A model generated the notes under the pieces. That model saw only the letters and a list, made by a program, of their open reading frames with translations. It searched no databases and was not told the DNA's origin. The translations under genes were made by a program, and so were the position numbers. Below, one piece after another: positions 9,012 to 16,798 of a stretch of 64,000 nt of DNA. This DNA is from Alphaproteobacteria bacterium (GTDB taxonomy: Bacteria; Pseudomonadota; Alphaproteobacteria; Micavibrionales; Micavibrionaceae). The stretch spans positions 564,728-628,727 of the forward strand of contig JAHDXS010000003.1 of the NCBI GenBank assembly GCA_023384135.1. The letters run 5' to 3'. The stretch's first letter is position 1. Every line of letters starts with the position of its first letter.

Positions 9012-10122
9012 ATGCGCGCAGAAATTCAAGCAGTTGTAAGTGACATCGAAGAGTCGCTGGCCCTGCTGAGGAGGAATCTTTGACTGGGATGCCGCCGTCC
9101 TTCGCCTCGAAGAACTAAACAACCTCACCGAAAATCCCGATCTCTGGTCCAACCCTGAAAAGGCGCAAAAGCTCATGCGCGAGCGCACACAGGTCGCTAA
9201 CGCGGTCGAGGGCGTCCGCGCCATCGAAGCGGGGATGCGCGACAATCTGGAGCTGATCGAGCTGGCCGAGGCGGAAGGAGACGCCCAGATGGTCGCGGAA
9301 TCCGAAGCAGCGCTCAATCAGGTTATGGAAACCGCGCGGCGCAAGCGTCTCGAAAGCCTCCTGAGCGGCGAGGCCGACAATAACGACGCCTATCTTCAGG
9401 TCAACGCCGGAGCAGGGGGCACGGAAGCCCAAGACTGGGGCGAAATTCTGGCCCGAATGTATATGCGCTGGGCTGAACAGCACGGCTACAAGGTGAGCGT
9501 GATTGAACGCAGCGATGGGGAGGAGGCGGGCCTGAAATCCTGCACCTTCAAGATCGAGGGGCTGCAGGCTTACGGCTGGCTGAAGACCGAAACCGGGGTC
9601 CACCGCCTCGTGCGCATCTCGCCTTACGACTCGAGCGCGCGCCGCCACACCAGTTTCGCCTCCGTCGCCGTTTCGCCCGTCATTGACGACAACATTAATA
9701 TCGAGATCGAGGACAAGGACCTGCGCATCGACACCTACCGCTCCAGCGGCAGTGGGGGCCAGCACGTCAACACAACCGACAGTGCCGTACGCGTGACTCA
9801 TATCCCCACAGGCATCGCCGTCGCCTGCCAGGCCGGAAGATCCCAGCATCAAAACAAGGCCGAGGCTCTTAGACTCCTTAAGGCCAAGCTTTACGAAGCC
9901 GAACTCAACCGGCGCGAGGAGCAGGCCGCGAAGGAACACGGCGAGAAAACAGACATCGGCTGGGGCCACCAGATCCGCTCCTACGTCCTGCAACCCTATC
10001 AGATGATTAAGGATTTACGGACCGGAGTGGAAACCTCGAACGCGCAGGGCGTACTGGACGGCGACCTCGATGAATTTCTGGAAGCCAGCCTAGCCCTTGG
10101 CGCAGGTCGCTCCCGTTCTTGA
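9012..10122 (+). CDS. prfB: Peptide chain release factor 2 with programmed +1 frameshift
   Basis: RF2, which terminates translation at UGA and UAA. The gene is split: frame one runs from ATG 9012 for 23 codons to CTT TGA, then translation shifts by +1 (skipping T9081) and continues from GAC 9082 to the stop at 10122, giving 369 residues. The second part has the GGQ loop ([20 protein letters not shown]) and the anticodon-like tripeptide as SPY ([14 protein letters not shown]) in place of the E. coli SPF. In known bacteria the in-frame UGA makes RF2 autoregulate its own synthesis. Annotation starting at an internal ATG would truncate the protein. Confidence 0.95.
9071..9084 (+). promoter_or_regulatory. 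prfB +1 frameshift site
   Basis: A Shine-Dalgarno-like AGGAGG (9069-9074) lies just upstream of the slippery CTT TGA C (9078-9084), the arrangement that drives +1 frameshifting in bacterial prfB. The in-frame stop is TGA at 9081-9083. Reading resumes at GAC 9082 with [14 protein letters not shown]. Confidence 0.92.
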
Positions 10123-10193
10123 ACTCATCTCAACCTATAATTCATATAATTTCATTAATTTCAGGACATTAAAGGACTTTTTGAAATTATATT

Positions 10194-10221
10194 TTGAGAA
10201 TTATGGGTAAACGTGTATGAT
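10194..10221 (+). promoter_or_regulatory. Candidate promoter of the coiled-coil gene
   Basis: TTGAGA (10194-10199) and TATGAT (10216-10221) are separated by 16 bp in an AT-rich gap between prfB and the coiled-coil gene. The predicted start site would leave a leader of about 30 nt before ATG 10261. Confidence 0.5.
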
Positions 10222-10260
10222 CGGGGCCGAATTTCGTAAATACTAGGGTGCTCAGAAATC

Positions 10261-12117
10261 ATGCAGAACGGCGGAAAAGCTGCGGCGGATGCGAAGACGC
10301 GTAAGGCGTATAAAGGCCGTGCCGGACGCTATCTTTTTGCAATCGGTTTAATGGCCTCGGTGGCGTTAGTCGCCCTGCCGTCAGACTCATACGCTGCAAA
10401 AAGAATCAGCAATAGCCAGCTTGAGGATCGCCTGAAACAACTGGAGCTTGAGAACGAGCAGCTCCGGAATATCCTTGACCGTTCCCGCAACGAGGTTCCC
10501 CAGATCCCTCAGGAAAACCTCCAACCCTCGCCCCAGGTTCAGATTGAGCCGGACCAGGTGCAGGGTAAGGCCCTTGATTATAACAAAAAAATCCGCGAAC
10601 TGGAGCGCCGGAACAAGGAACTGGAGCAAAAGATCGGCGAACTCGCGCAGGGCCTCCAGAAAAATGCCGGAATCCTCGATGCTAGCCAGAAGGCCCTGAT
10701 TCAAACCCGGCAGGAAAACGAAAGCCTGAAACAGGCCGCCGCGAACAAGAAGGGCGGGCAGCAGGAGCTTGGTCGGCTGGCGCAGGAAAACAACGCCCTC
10801 AAGCAAAGAATCGAGGAGCTGGAAGCCCGCAGCGCCCAAATGCAATCTGCCGCCGATCCGGAAAGAATGACGCAGTTGCAGAACATGCTGGGAGAGCTTC
10901 AGGCCGAAAATCGCAAACTCGCTCAGGCCTTGGCAGAAATGAGCACACAGGCGCTGGCCTCTGAAAAGAACCGTACTCAAGACGCTCTGGCCGCCCGCGA
11001 AGGGCAGGAGGCCAAGAGCCGCCTCGCCGCGCTCGAACAGAAATATGAAGCGCTTCAAGCGGAAAATAACGCTCTTAAGAAGAGCGGCAAGGGCTCGGGC
11101 GGACCTGAGGTTGAAGAACTCAAAGCCCAGAATTCAAGCCTCCGTCAGACGATTCAGGCTCAGAACGAAGCCTTGTTGGCCAGCGACGACGCAATCAAAC
11201 TGAATGCGCGCCTTAAGCAGGAGAATGCCGATCTTAAACTGGCACTCCAACAGGGAGCAGGCGGTGTTCAGGAAAGCCAGCAGACCGTCAGGGCTTTGCA
11301 AGCCGAAATCGCGACCCTTAAAACACAGATCAGCGAAGGCGGCGTCGATGCGGCCAGTCTTGAAGGGCTGAAACAGACGGTCCAAAACCTCAAGGCGGAA
11401 AATGAACAACTGCGTCAGGCGGGCCTGAATGTAAAAGACGCGGCGCAATCCGGCGCAGGCAACAGCACGGCCCTTTTGGTTAAAGTGCGCGATCTGGAGC
11501 AGCGTCTTGAAAAGGAGCGCGCAGCGACATCGGAATATCGCAAGATGATTAAGCAATATCAGGATCAGGGCGCTGCGCCCTCGCCAACCGAAGGGCAAAG
11601 CGTCTATGCGCCTGAGGTCCGGGCTTTGATGCTTGAAAATCAGGAGCTTCGCGCGCGCCTCGAACTGCTGGAAGGCGCATCCGGCCAGGGCCGGAAATCA
11701 GCGCCGCAGGAGCAGGGCCGCCAAAGCGCTCTGGAGGCCGTGCCTGTCGCGGAGGTGCCTGTGGTTTTGCCAAAAATGCCGACAGCAAGCGAGTTGCTGG
11801 AAACTGAGCCGGAAACCAAAAACGTTCAGCTCATCCGTAAGAATTACAAACCGCTTCCTGAAATGCCGACCGCCGGTCAGCTCATGGCAGAAGATTCAGG
11901 CTCCGTGACCCAAAATCTCGGCGGCGATGCGCTGCCGGACATTAACGAAATTGCGCCCGCCGCCATCCAGCCTGCGTCGGGAACGGACTCGGGCGCCGCG
12001 CTCATTGAAACAGATAAAGGTATCAAGCAGGTGCGCAATGACAGCGCCGCGCCAGAAGAGCGCAAGCCGGCTGCGAGCAAGCCGGAAGAAAAGCGCATGA
12101 TCCACACCAACGGCTGA
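10261..12117 (+). CDS. Membrane-anchored long coiled-coil protein, function unknown
   Basis: I do not recognise this 618-residue protein. A basic N-terminus is followed by one hydrophobic segment (about residues 22-42, LFAIGLMASVALVALPSDSYA), which could be a signal peptide cleaved near SYA or an anchor. Residues of about 48-470 are almost continuous coiled coil, rich in Glu, Gln, Leu and Ala (LEDRLKQLELENEQL, LQAENNALKK, LKAENEQLRQA). The C-terminal third is Pro/Glu-rich and low in predicted structure. It contains two copies of an MPTA-x-x-L motif at residues 506 and 535, 29 residues apart. The gene stands alone between prfB and phaR, with a candidate promoter before it and a hairpin after it. 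A scaffold or envelope-spanning role is possible but not shown. Confidence 0.7.
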   Translation: MQNGGKAAADAKTRKAYKGRAGRYLFAIGLMASVALVALPSDSYAAKRISNSQLEDRLKQLELENEQLRNILDRSRNEVPQIPQENLQPSPQVQIEPDQVQGKALDYNKKIRELERRNKELEQKIGELAQGLQKNAGILDASQKALIQTRQENESLKQAAANKKGGQQELGRLAQENNALKQRIEELEARSAQMQSAADPERMTQLQNMLGELQAENRKLAQALAEMSTQALASEKNRTQDALAAREGQEAKSRLAALEQKYEALQAENNALKKSGKGSGGPEVEELKAQNSSLRQTIQAQNEALLASDDAIKLNARLKQENADLKLALQQGAGGVQESQQTVRALQAEIATLKTQISEGGVDAASLEGLKQTVQNLKAENEQLRQAGLNVKDAAQSGAGNSTALLVKVRDLEQRLEKERAATSEYRKMIKQYQDQGAAPSPTEGQSVYAPEVRALMLENQELRARLELLEGASGQGRKSAPQEQGRQSALEAVPVAEVPVVLPKMPTASELLETEPETKNVQLIRKNYKPLPEMPTAGQLMAEDSGSVTQNLGGDALPDINEIAPAAIQPASGTDSGAALIETDKGIKQVRNDSAAPEERKPAASKPEEKRMIHTNG

Positions 12118-12145
12118 AGGCAGCGCGGTAGAGCAATGAAAACAA

Positions 12146-12167
12146 AAACGGGGCCTGCGCCCCGTTT
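12146..12167. terminator. Bidirectional terminator hairpin between the coiled-coil gene and phaR
   Basis: Inverted repeat AAACGGGG / CCCCGTTT with a 6-nt loop sits between two convergent genes. T-rich sequence follows on the minus strand (GTTTTTGTTTT) and more weakly on the plus strand, so it could stop transcription from both sides. Confidence 0.7.
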
Positions 12168-12197
12168 CGTTTGATTGAACATCGAATGCAAAACAGC

Positions 12198-12731
12198 CTA
12201 CTTCGGCTTCTTCGTCTTGTCATCTTCGGAAGGCTGTCCGTAAGTCGTCCCGAAAGGCGTCATCATCTTGAGGGTTTTCTCGAACATTTCCATGTTCTGG
12301 CGTCTCAATTCCTCAAGGCTCGTCATGCCGGGGAACATACCCTCCATGGTCCGCACCCCCTCAAACGACTTGTTGATCTGTTCGCGCATGCGTTCCTGAT
12401 TTTTCACGAACAGGTCGAGCGTCTGTTCAAGGTATCCCGGAATGAAATTCTGAACCTTGTCGCCGTAAAACCCGATCAGGGTCCGCAGGAAATTCGTGGG
12501 CAGAAGATTCTCGCCCTGCGATTCCTGATCGACGATGATCTGCGTTAGGACAGAGCGCGTGATGTCGTTACCGGTCTTGGCGTCCTGCACCACGAAGTCG
12601 TGACCTTCCTTGACCATCTCGCACAAATCGTCAAGAGTCACATAGCTGCTGCGCCCCGTGTCGTAGAGTCTGCGGTTCGCATATTTCTTGATAATAGTCG
12701 GCCCATCTTTGCCGTTACGTGTTCTGGCCAT
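12198..12731 (-). CDS. phaR: Polyhydroxyalkanoate synthesis repressor PhaR
   Basis: Transcription regulator of PHA metabolism, 177 residues. In studied relatives PhaR binds both DNA and nascent PHA granules, releasing phasin and PHA genes when polymer accumulates. The N-terminal PHB/PHA accumulation DNA-binding domain is clear (IIKKYANRRLYDTGRSSYVTLDDL region, residues 11-34, then GHDFVVQDAKTGNDITRSVL). The second half (ENLLPTNFLRTLIGFYGD, GYLEQTLDLFVKNQERMREQ) is also family-typical. ATG 12731 is chosen because AAGGTG lies 6 bases upstream; the upstream in-frame start has no such site. It diverges from a PHA synthase-like gene, and copies of ATGCTGCA occur around both starts. Confidence 0.93.
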   Translation of the reverse strand: MARTRNGKDGPTIIKKYANRRLYDTGRSSYVTLDDLCEMVKEGHDFVVQDAKTGNDITRSVLTQIIVDQESQGENLLPTNFLRTLIGFYGDKVQNFIPGYLEQTLDLFVKNQERMREQINKSFEGVRTMEGMFPGMTSLEELRRQNMEMFEKTLKMMTPFGTTYGQPSEDDKTKKPK

Positions 12732-12841
12732 GCTGCACCTTCGCAATCAACATTTCAATTTTCGTGAGTTATTTTACATTATGCACAAAAATGCTGCAAA
12801 AAAAAGTACTCATTGGTTAACGCAAAACTTATAATGCTGCA
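12730..12841. promoter_or_regulatory. phaR/phaC intergenic region with three ATGCTGCA repeats
   Basis: The word ATGCTGCA occurs exactly at 12730-12737 (overlapping the phaR start codon), 12791-12798 and 12834-12841 (just before the phaC-like ATG at 12844). A TATAAT sits at 12830-12835, only 8 bases before that ATG, so the phaC-like message may be nearly leaderless. TGC-rich operators are known for PhaR in other alphaproteobacteria, so these are candidate PhaR sites; that assignment is inference. Confidence 0.5.
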
Positions 12842-12843
12842 AG

Positions 12844-14004
12844 ATGACAAAAAGAACAAAAAGCAGCACGAATAATCAAAGGAAAGGACCTTACCCTTTA
12901 CTTGCTCATCTGGGCATGGTCGCTGCATCAAAGGCGGATATGCACGAGGGTATAGCCGAGCATGCCGCGCCATATTTCTCTGATCTCAAAATAAAAAAGA
13001 TCGAGCATGTCGTGCGGGGCATCCAGATGTATCTCAGCCACCCTTACCGCGCGCAGCAGGAAGTGGGGACGAGAGTCTGGAAAAAGGGCAGCGCCACCCT
13101 AAGAAGTCTTTACGTGGGGCAGGAGGGGGCGCAGGCGGACAAGGCCGTTCTGCTCGTTCCCTCCCTGATTAATTCGTCCGCAATATTCGATTTATGTGAA
13201 GGCCGCTCGATGGCGCGTTTCCTGCGTCAAAACGGGTATGAAGTCTACCTTCTGGATTGGGGCGACACGGCGAAGGACAAAGACCCGCTTAACCTCTCCT
13301 CCGTGATCGAAAAGCGATTGATTCCCGCCTTGCGCGCAGTGACCGCTCACGCACAAAAACCCGTCTCGGTGGTGGGTTACTGCATGGGGGGAACATTGTC
13401 GCTGGCTGCGGCCACGCTCGCGCCTCATGAGATTGACCGCTTGGTCCTTCTTGCTGCGCCGTGGGATTTCCGCGCGGGTCAAAATTTGCTCTCGGACCGC
13501 GTCCGCGGATGGGCGCCGCTTATCCTGCCGCAACTCGATCAAAGAGGACGCCTCCCGGCGGAGTGGACCCAAACCCTTTTTGCAACGCTCGATCCCGAGG
13601 GGTCCGCAAAAAAATTCGCCCGCTTCGCCGACATGGATCAGGAATCCTTCGAAGCGAAACTCTTTGTGGCGGTTGAGGATTGGTTGAACGAGGGAGTCGA
13701 TCTCGCCCCGGCGATCGCCCGCGATGTGCTGCAACAATGGTTCGCGCTCAACGCGCCCGTGCGGGGTGAGTGGACGGTCGGCGCCTGCAAGGTGGATATC
13801 TCGGCGCTGGACAGGCCCATACTGGTCGTAGCCTCCGACGCCGACCGCCTTGTGCCGTTCGAAGCCGCACAGGCGGTCACACGATCCATGCACTCCGGCC
13901 GTGCACAAACGCATCGCCTTGCATGCGGGCATATCGGCCTGATCGCGGGGAGCAAAGCCGTCGCCGAAGTCTGGGCGCCCGTTGTGCGCTGGCTTGCCGG
14001 GTGA
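12844..14004 (+). CDS. Short PHA synthase-like alpha/beta hydrolase (PhaC family)
   Basis: 386-residue alpha/beta-hydrolase of the PHA synthase family. The lipase-like box is GYCMGG with cysteine as nucleophile, as in PhaC. The acid and base are probably Asp in [11 protein letters not shown] and His in [25 protein letters not shown] and [10 protein letters not shown] match the PhaC core. It is far shorter than class I synthases (near 590 residues) and close to class III PhaC, but no phaE partner is nearby. It lies divergent from phaR and upstream of phaA-phaB, which supports a role in 3-hydroxybutyrate polymer metabolism. It has no Shine-Dalgarno site; a TATAAT 8 bases upstream suggests a leaderless message. 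A depolymerase-like or inactive paralog cannot be excluded. Confidence 0.8.
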   Translation: MTKRTKSSTNNQRKGPYPLLAHLGMVAASKADMHEGIAEHAAPYFSDLKIKKIEHVVRGIQMYLSHPYRAQQEVGTRVWKKGSATLRSLYVGQEGAQADKAVLLVPSLINSSAIFDLCEGRSMARFLRQNGYEVYLLDWGDTAKDKDPLNLSSVIEKRLIPALRAVTAHAQKPVSVVGYCMGGTLSLAAATLAPHEIDRLVLLAAPWDFRAGQNLLSDRVRGWAPLILPQLDQRGRLPAEWTQTLFATLDPEGSAKKFARFADMDQESFEAKLFVAVEDWLNEGVDLAPAIARDVLQQWFALNAPVRGEWTVGACKVDISALDRPILVVASDADRLVPFEAAQAVTRSMHSGRAQTHRLACGHIGLIAGSKAVAEVWAPVVRWLAG

Positions 14005-14042
14005 CGATCCCTTCGCAGTCGCGGAAAATCGCGACTTTGCAC

Positions 14043-14070
14043 TTGAAAACTTTGCTTCGGCTGTTATTTT
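14043..14070 (+). promoter_or_regulatory. Candidate phaA promoter
   Basis: TTGAAA (14043-14048) and TATTTT (14065-14070) with a 16-bp spacer lie 43 bp before the phaA ATG. A good AGGAGA ribosome site precedes that ATG. Confidence 0.4.
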
Positions 14071-14113
14071 GTCCCAACCGTATTTTTTAATTCTTTTTTT
14101 TCAGGAGAAGCAT

Positions 14114-15328
14114 ATGAGCGCCCAGGATCCCGTAGTCATCGTTGCAGCAAAAAGAACCGCGATCGGAAATCTGGGCGGTGCGCTCTCGTCTCTGTCAGCC
14201 GACGCGCTGGGTGCGCAGATCATCAAGGCGGTCCTCGAAGACGCTAAAACCATAAAGCCCGAAGAGGTGGATCAGGTTCTTCTGGGGCAGGTTCTCACAG
14301 CGTCGTCAGGCCAGAACCCGGCGCGGCAGGCTGCAGTAAAAGCAGGCATCCCCCACGACAAGACGGCCATGACGGTCAATCAGGTTTGCGGCTCCGGCCT
14401 GCGCACGGTGGCGCTCGGCCTTCAATCCATTATGTATGGCGATAGCGACATTGTCATCGCGGGCGGACAGGAGAGCATGAGCCGCTCCCCCCACGCCATC
14501 ATGATGCGCGAGGGCGTAAAGTTCGGCAACGTGGACTTCAAGGACACGATGATCGTGGACGGCCTCTGGGACGCGTTCAATGATTATCACATGGGGATCA
14601 CCGCCGAAAACATCGCGGAAAAATATCAGATCACGCGCGAGCAGCAGGACGCCTTCGCCGCCGGATCGCAGAACAAGGCCGAGGCCGCCATCAAAGCCGG
14701 AAAGTTTAAGGCCGAGATTGCGCCGATCAGCGTTGTGGTGAAAAAGGAAACCGTAGCCGTCGAGCAGGACGAATTCCCCCGCGCGGGCGTTACGGCGGAA
14801 GCGCTCGGCAAGCTCCGCCCGGCTTTCAAAAAGGACGGTACAGTAACGGCGGGCAACGCTTCGGGCATTAATGACGGTGCCGCCGCCGTGGTCCTGATGC
14901 GCAAGAGCGAGGCCGACAAGCGCGGCCTTGTCCCCTTCGCTGCGATCAAATCCTGGGCAACGATGGGCGTCGATCCCTCCGTGATGGGCACCGGCCCGAT
15001 CCCGGCCTCGGCCAAGGCGCTGGAAAAAGCGGGCTGGAGCGTCAAGGACCTCGACCTCGTGGAATCGAACGAGGCCTTCGCGGCGCAAGCCCTGAGCGTC
15101 CTCAGGGAAACGGGCTTCGATCCCGAAAAAACCAACGTCAACGGCGGCGCGATCGCGCTGGGCCACCCGATCGGCGCGTCCGGCACGCGCATCCTGATCA
15201 CCTTGCTGCACGAAATGGCCCGCCGCGACGCTGCAAAAGGCTTAGCCACGCTCTGCATCGGCGGCGGCATGGGCATCGCCCTGACCGTCGAGCGCACGAA
15301 GGGGCAGGACTGGAAAAAAGTCGCTTAA
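14114..15328 (+). CDS. phaA: Acetyl-CoA acetyltransferase (beta-ketothiolase)
   Basis: Condenses two acetyl-CoA to acetoacetyl-CoA, the first step of poly-3-hydroxybutyrate synthesis. The thiolase hallmarks are present: active cysteine in [20 protein letters not shown], the base histidine in [14 protein letters not shown], and the second cysteine in LCIGGGMG. Length is 404 residues. The start is ATG 14114 behind AGGAGA; the in-frame sequence upstream has no thiolase similarity. phaB follows after 32 bp, so phaA-phaB is most likely an operon. It could also serve ketone-body or isoleucine degradation, but the phaB neighbour favours PHA synthesis. Confidence 0.95.
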   Translation: MSAQDPVVIVAAKRTAIGNLGGALSSLSADALGAQIIKAVLEDAKTIKPEEVDQVLLGQVLTASSGQNPARQAAVKAGIPHDKTAMTVNQVCGSGLRTVALGLQSIMYGDSDIVIAGGQESMSRSPHAIMMREGVKFGNVDFKDTMIVDGLWDAFNDYHMGITAENIAEKYQITREQQDAFAAGSQNKAEAAIKAGKFKAEIAPISVVVKKETVAVEQDEFPRAGVTAEALGKLRPAFKKDGTVTAGNASGINDGAAAVVLMRKSEADKRGLVPFAAIKSWATMGVDPSVMGTGPIPASAKALEKAGWSVKDLDLVESNEAFAAQALSVLRETGFDPEKTNVNGGAIALGHPIGASGTRILITLLHEMARRDAAKGLATLCIGGGMGIALTVERTKGQDWKKVA

Positions 15329-15360
15329 GGCTGAACCAAGAAAAACAAAGGCATAAGATC

Positions 15361-16083
15361 ATGACAAAAACAGCACTCGTCACCGGCGGCACGCGCGGCA
15401 TCGGCCACGCCATTTCTTTGGGTTTGCAACAGGCGGGCTTTTCCGTCGTCGCCACCTATCACGGCAACGAGGACGCCGCGCAGAAATTCCGTGACGAAAC
15501 CGGGTGCGCCGCCGTCAAGTTCGACGTCGCCGACTATGCCGCCTGCGAACAGGCCGTGCAGCAGATCGAAAAAGACCACGGCCCGATCGAGGTTCTGGTC
15601 AACAACGCGGGTATCACCCGCGACGGCATGCTGCACAAGATGGCCAAGGAAAGCTGGCACGAGGTGATCGAGACCAACCTGACATCCTGCTTTAATATGT
15701 GCCGCCTGATAGTTCCCGGCATGCGCGAACGCAGCTATGGCCGCATCATCAACATCAGCTCCATCAACGGCCAGAAGGGCCAGTTCGGCCAGACCAACTA
15801 TTCTGCCGCCAAGGCCGGAATGCTCGGCTTCACCAAGGCGCTGGCGATGGAGGTCGCGGCCAAGGGCGTAACCGTCAACGCGATCTGCCCCGGCTATATC
15901 GAAACCGACATGACCGCCGGAATGAAACAGGAAGTTTTAGACTCCATCATTCGCCAGATCCCCGTCACCCGCATGGGCAAGCCCGACGAGATCGCCGACC
16001 TCGTTTGCTTCCTCGCCTCGCCCAAGGCGGCCTTCATCACCGGGGCCACGATTGCCGCCAACGGCGGGCAATATATGGTGTAA
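15361..16083 (+). CDS. phaB: Acetoacetyl-CoA reductase
   Basis: Short-chain dehydrogenase that reduces acetoacetyl-CoA to (R)-3-hydroxybutyryl-CoA, the monomer for PHA synthase, with NADPH in known PhaB enzymes. Visible motifs are the nucleotide-binding TGGTRGIG at residue 8 onward, NNAGITRDGMLHKM, the catalytic serine in NISSINGQKGQFGQ, and YSAAKAG with Tyr and Lys. The QFGQTNYSAAKAG context and the 240-residue length favour PhaB over FabG. The gene follows phaA by 32 bp on the same strand. Confidence 0.93.
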   Translation: MTKTALVTGGTRGIGHAISLGLQQAGFSVVATYHGNEDAAQKFRDETGCAAVKFDVADYAACEQAVQQIEKDHGPIEVLVNNAGITRDGMLHKMAKESWHEVIETNLTSCFNMCRLIVPGMRERSYGRIINISSINGQKGQFGQTNYSAAKAGMLGFTKALAMEVAAKGVTVNAICPGYIETDMTAGMKQEVLDSIIRQIPVTRMGKPDEIADLVCFLASPKAAFITGATIAANGGQYMV

Positions 16084-16148
16084 CTCTCCTGTTTGCCCGC
16101 AAGCGAAGATTGCGTATAGTAAACACGCTTGTGTGAAGGGGAGTCATA

Positions 16149-16697
16149 ATGCCGAAACATACCATCATTCTGGAGCGCCGCTTCGTATCCGCCGGGGCGA
16201 TCCTGATCAACGAAGGCGACGAGGCAAACTGCGCCTACCTCATCCAGTCCGGCACAGTCAGCGTTTTCACCAAGACCGGGGAAGGTCAGGAGGTCGAACT
16301 CGCGCGGCTGGGTATCGGTGAAATCTGCGGCGAAATGGCACTGTTCAACCAAAAGCGCCGCACGGCGAGCGTCAGAGTCGTCGAGGACGCCAACCTGATT
16401 ATCATCTCCAAACAAGTCCTTCAGGAAAAACTGGAAAAAACCGATCCCACCATTCGCGCCGTCATGGACATGCTGATCAAAAGATTGGGCGCGGGGAATA
16501 TGCTGGTCACCCACAGCAACAAGAAACAGCCGAACGTGCAGGACATGATCGACCTCGCGGGCGCGATCTTTGAGACAATCGTAGAGACGCAGGGGCTAAC
16601 GGAAGAGGAACAGGAGAACTTCAAGAACGAGGTACTGCCCCTGTTCGACCGTTTCGTGCAACGTGCCGAGCCCTATATTAAAGTAAGCAAGGCATAA
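16149..16697 (+). CDS. Cyclic nucleotide-binding domain protein
   Basis: 182-residue protein with one cyclic nucleotide-binding domain at about residues 8-120: a beta-roll with ILINEGDEANCAYLIQSGTVSVF, the phosphate-binding cassette region GEICGEMALFNQKRRTASVRV, and a following helix. No HTH DNA-binding domain is visible at the C-terminus, which is instead helical and acidic (TEEEQENFKNEVLPLFDRFV). It is therefore probably not a CRP-type regulator; it may be a regulatory subunit or binding protein. The partner is unknown. It follows phaB by 65 bp and could be read through from it. Confidence 0.82.
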   Translation: MPKHTIILERRFVSAGAILINEGDEANCAYLIQSGTVSVFTKTGEGQEVELARLGIGEICGEMALFNQKRRTASVRVVEDANLIIISKQVLQEKLEKTDPTIRAVMDMLIKRLGAGNMLVTHSNKKQPNVQDMIDLAGAIFETIVETQGLTEEEQENFKNEVLPLFDRFVQRAEPYIKVSKA

Positions 16698-16721
16698 AAA
16701 GCCGCGAATAGGTGTTTAGCC

Positions 16722-16751
16722 TTGCCCTATGTAAGCCATATTGGCTATAAA
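16722..16751 (+). promoter_or_regulatory. Candidate promoter of the AsmA gene with palindrome in the spacer
   Basis: TTGCCC (16722-16727) and TATAAA (16746-16751) are separated by 18 bp. The inverted repeat AGCCA-TAT-TGGCT (16734-16746) occupies the spacer, a place where a repressor or activator could act. An AAGGAG site precedes the ATG at 16799. Confidence 0.4.
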
Positions 16752-16798
16752 AAGGGCGCAACCCAAAAGAACCTGCTGAAAATATAAGGAGCCTGCTC

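Noticed and set aside
9175..10122. prfB as a shorter gene from the internal ATG at 9175
   Set aside because: The upstream frame-one segment and the +1 shift reconstruct a normal-length RF2, so the internal start is an artefact.
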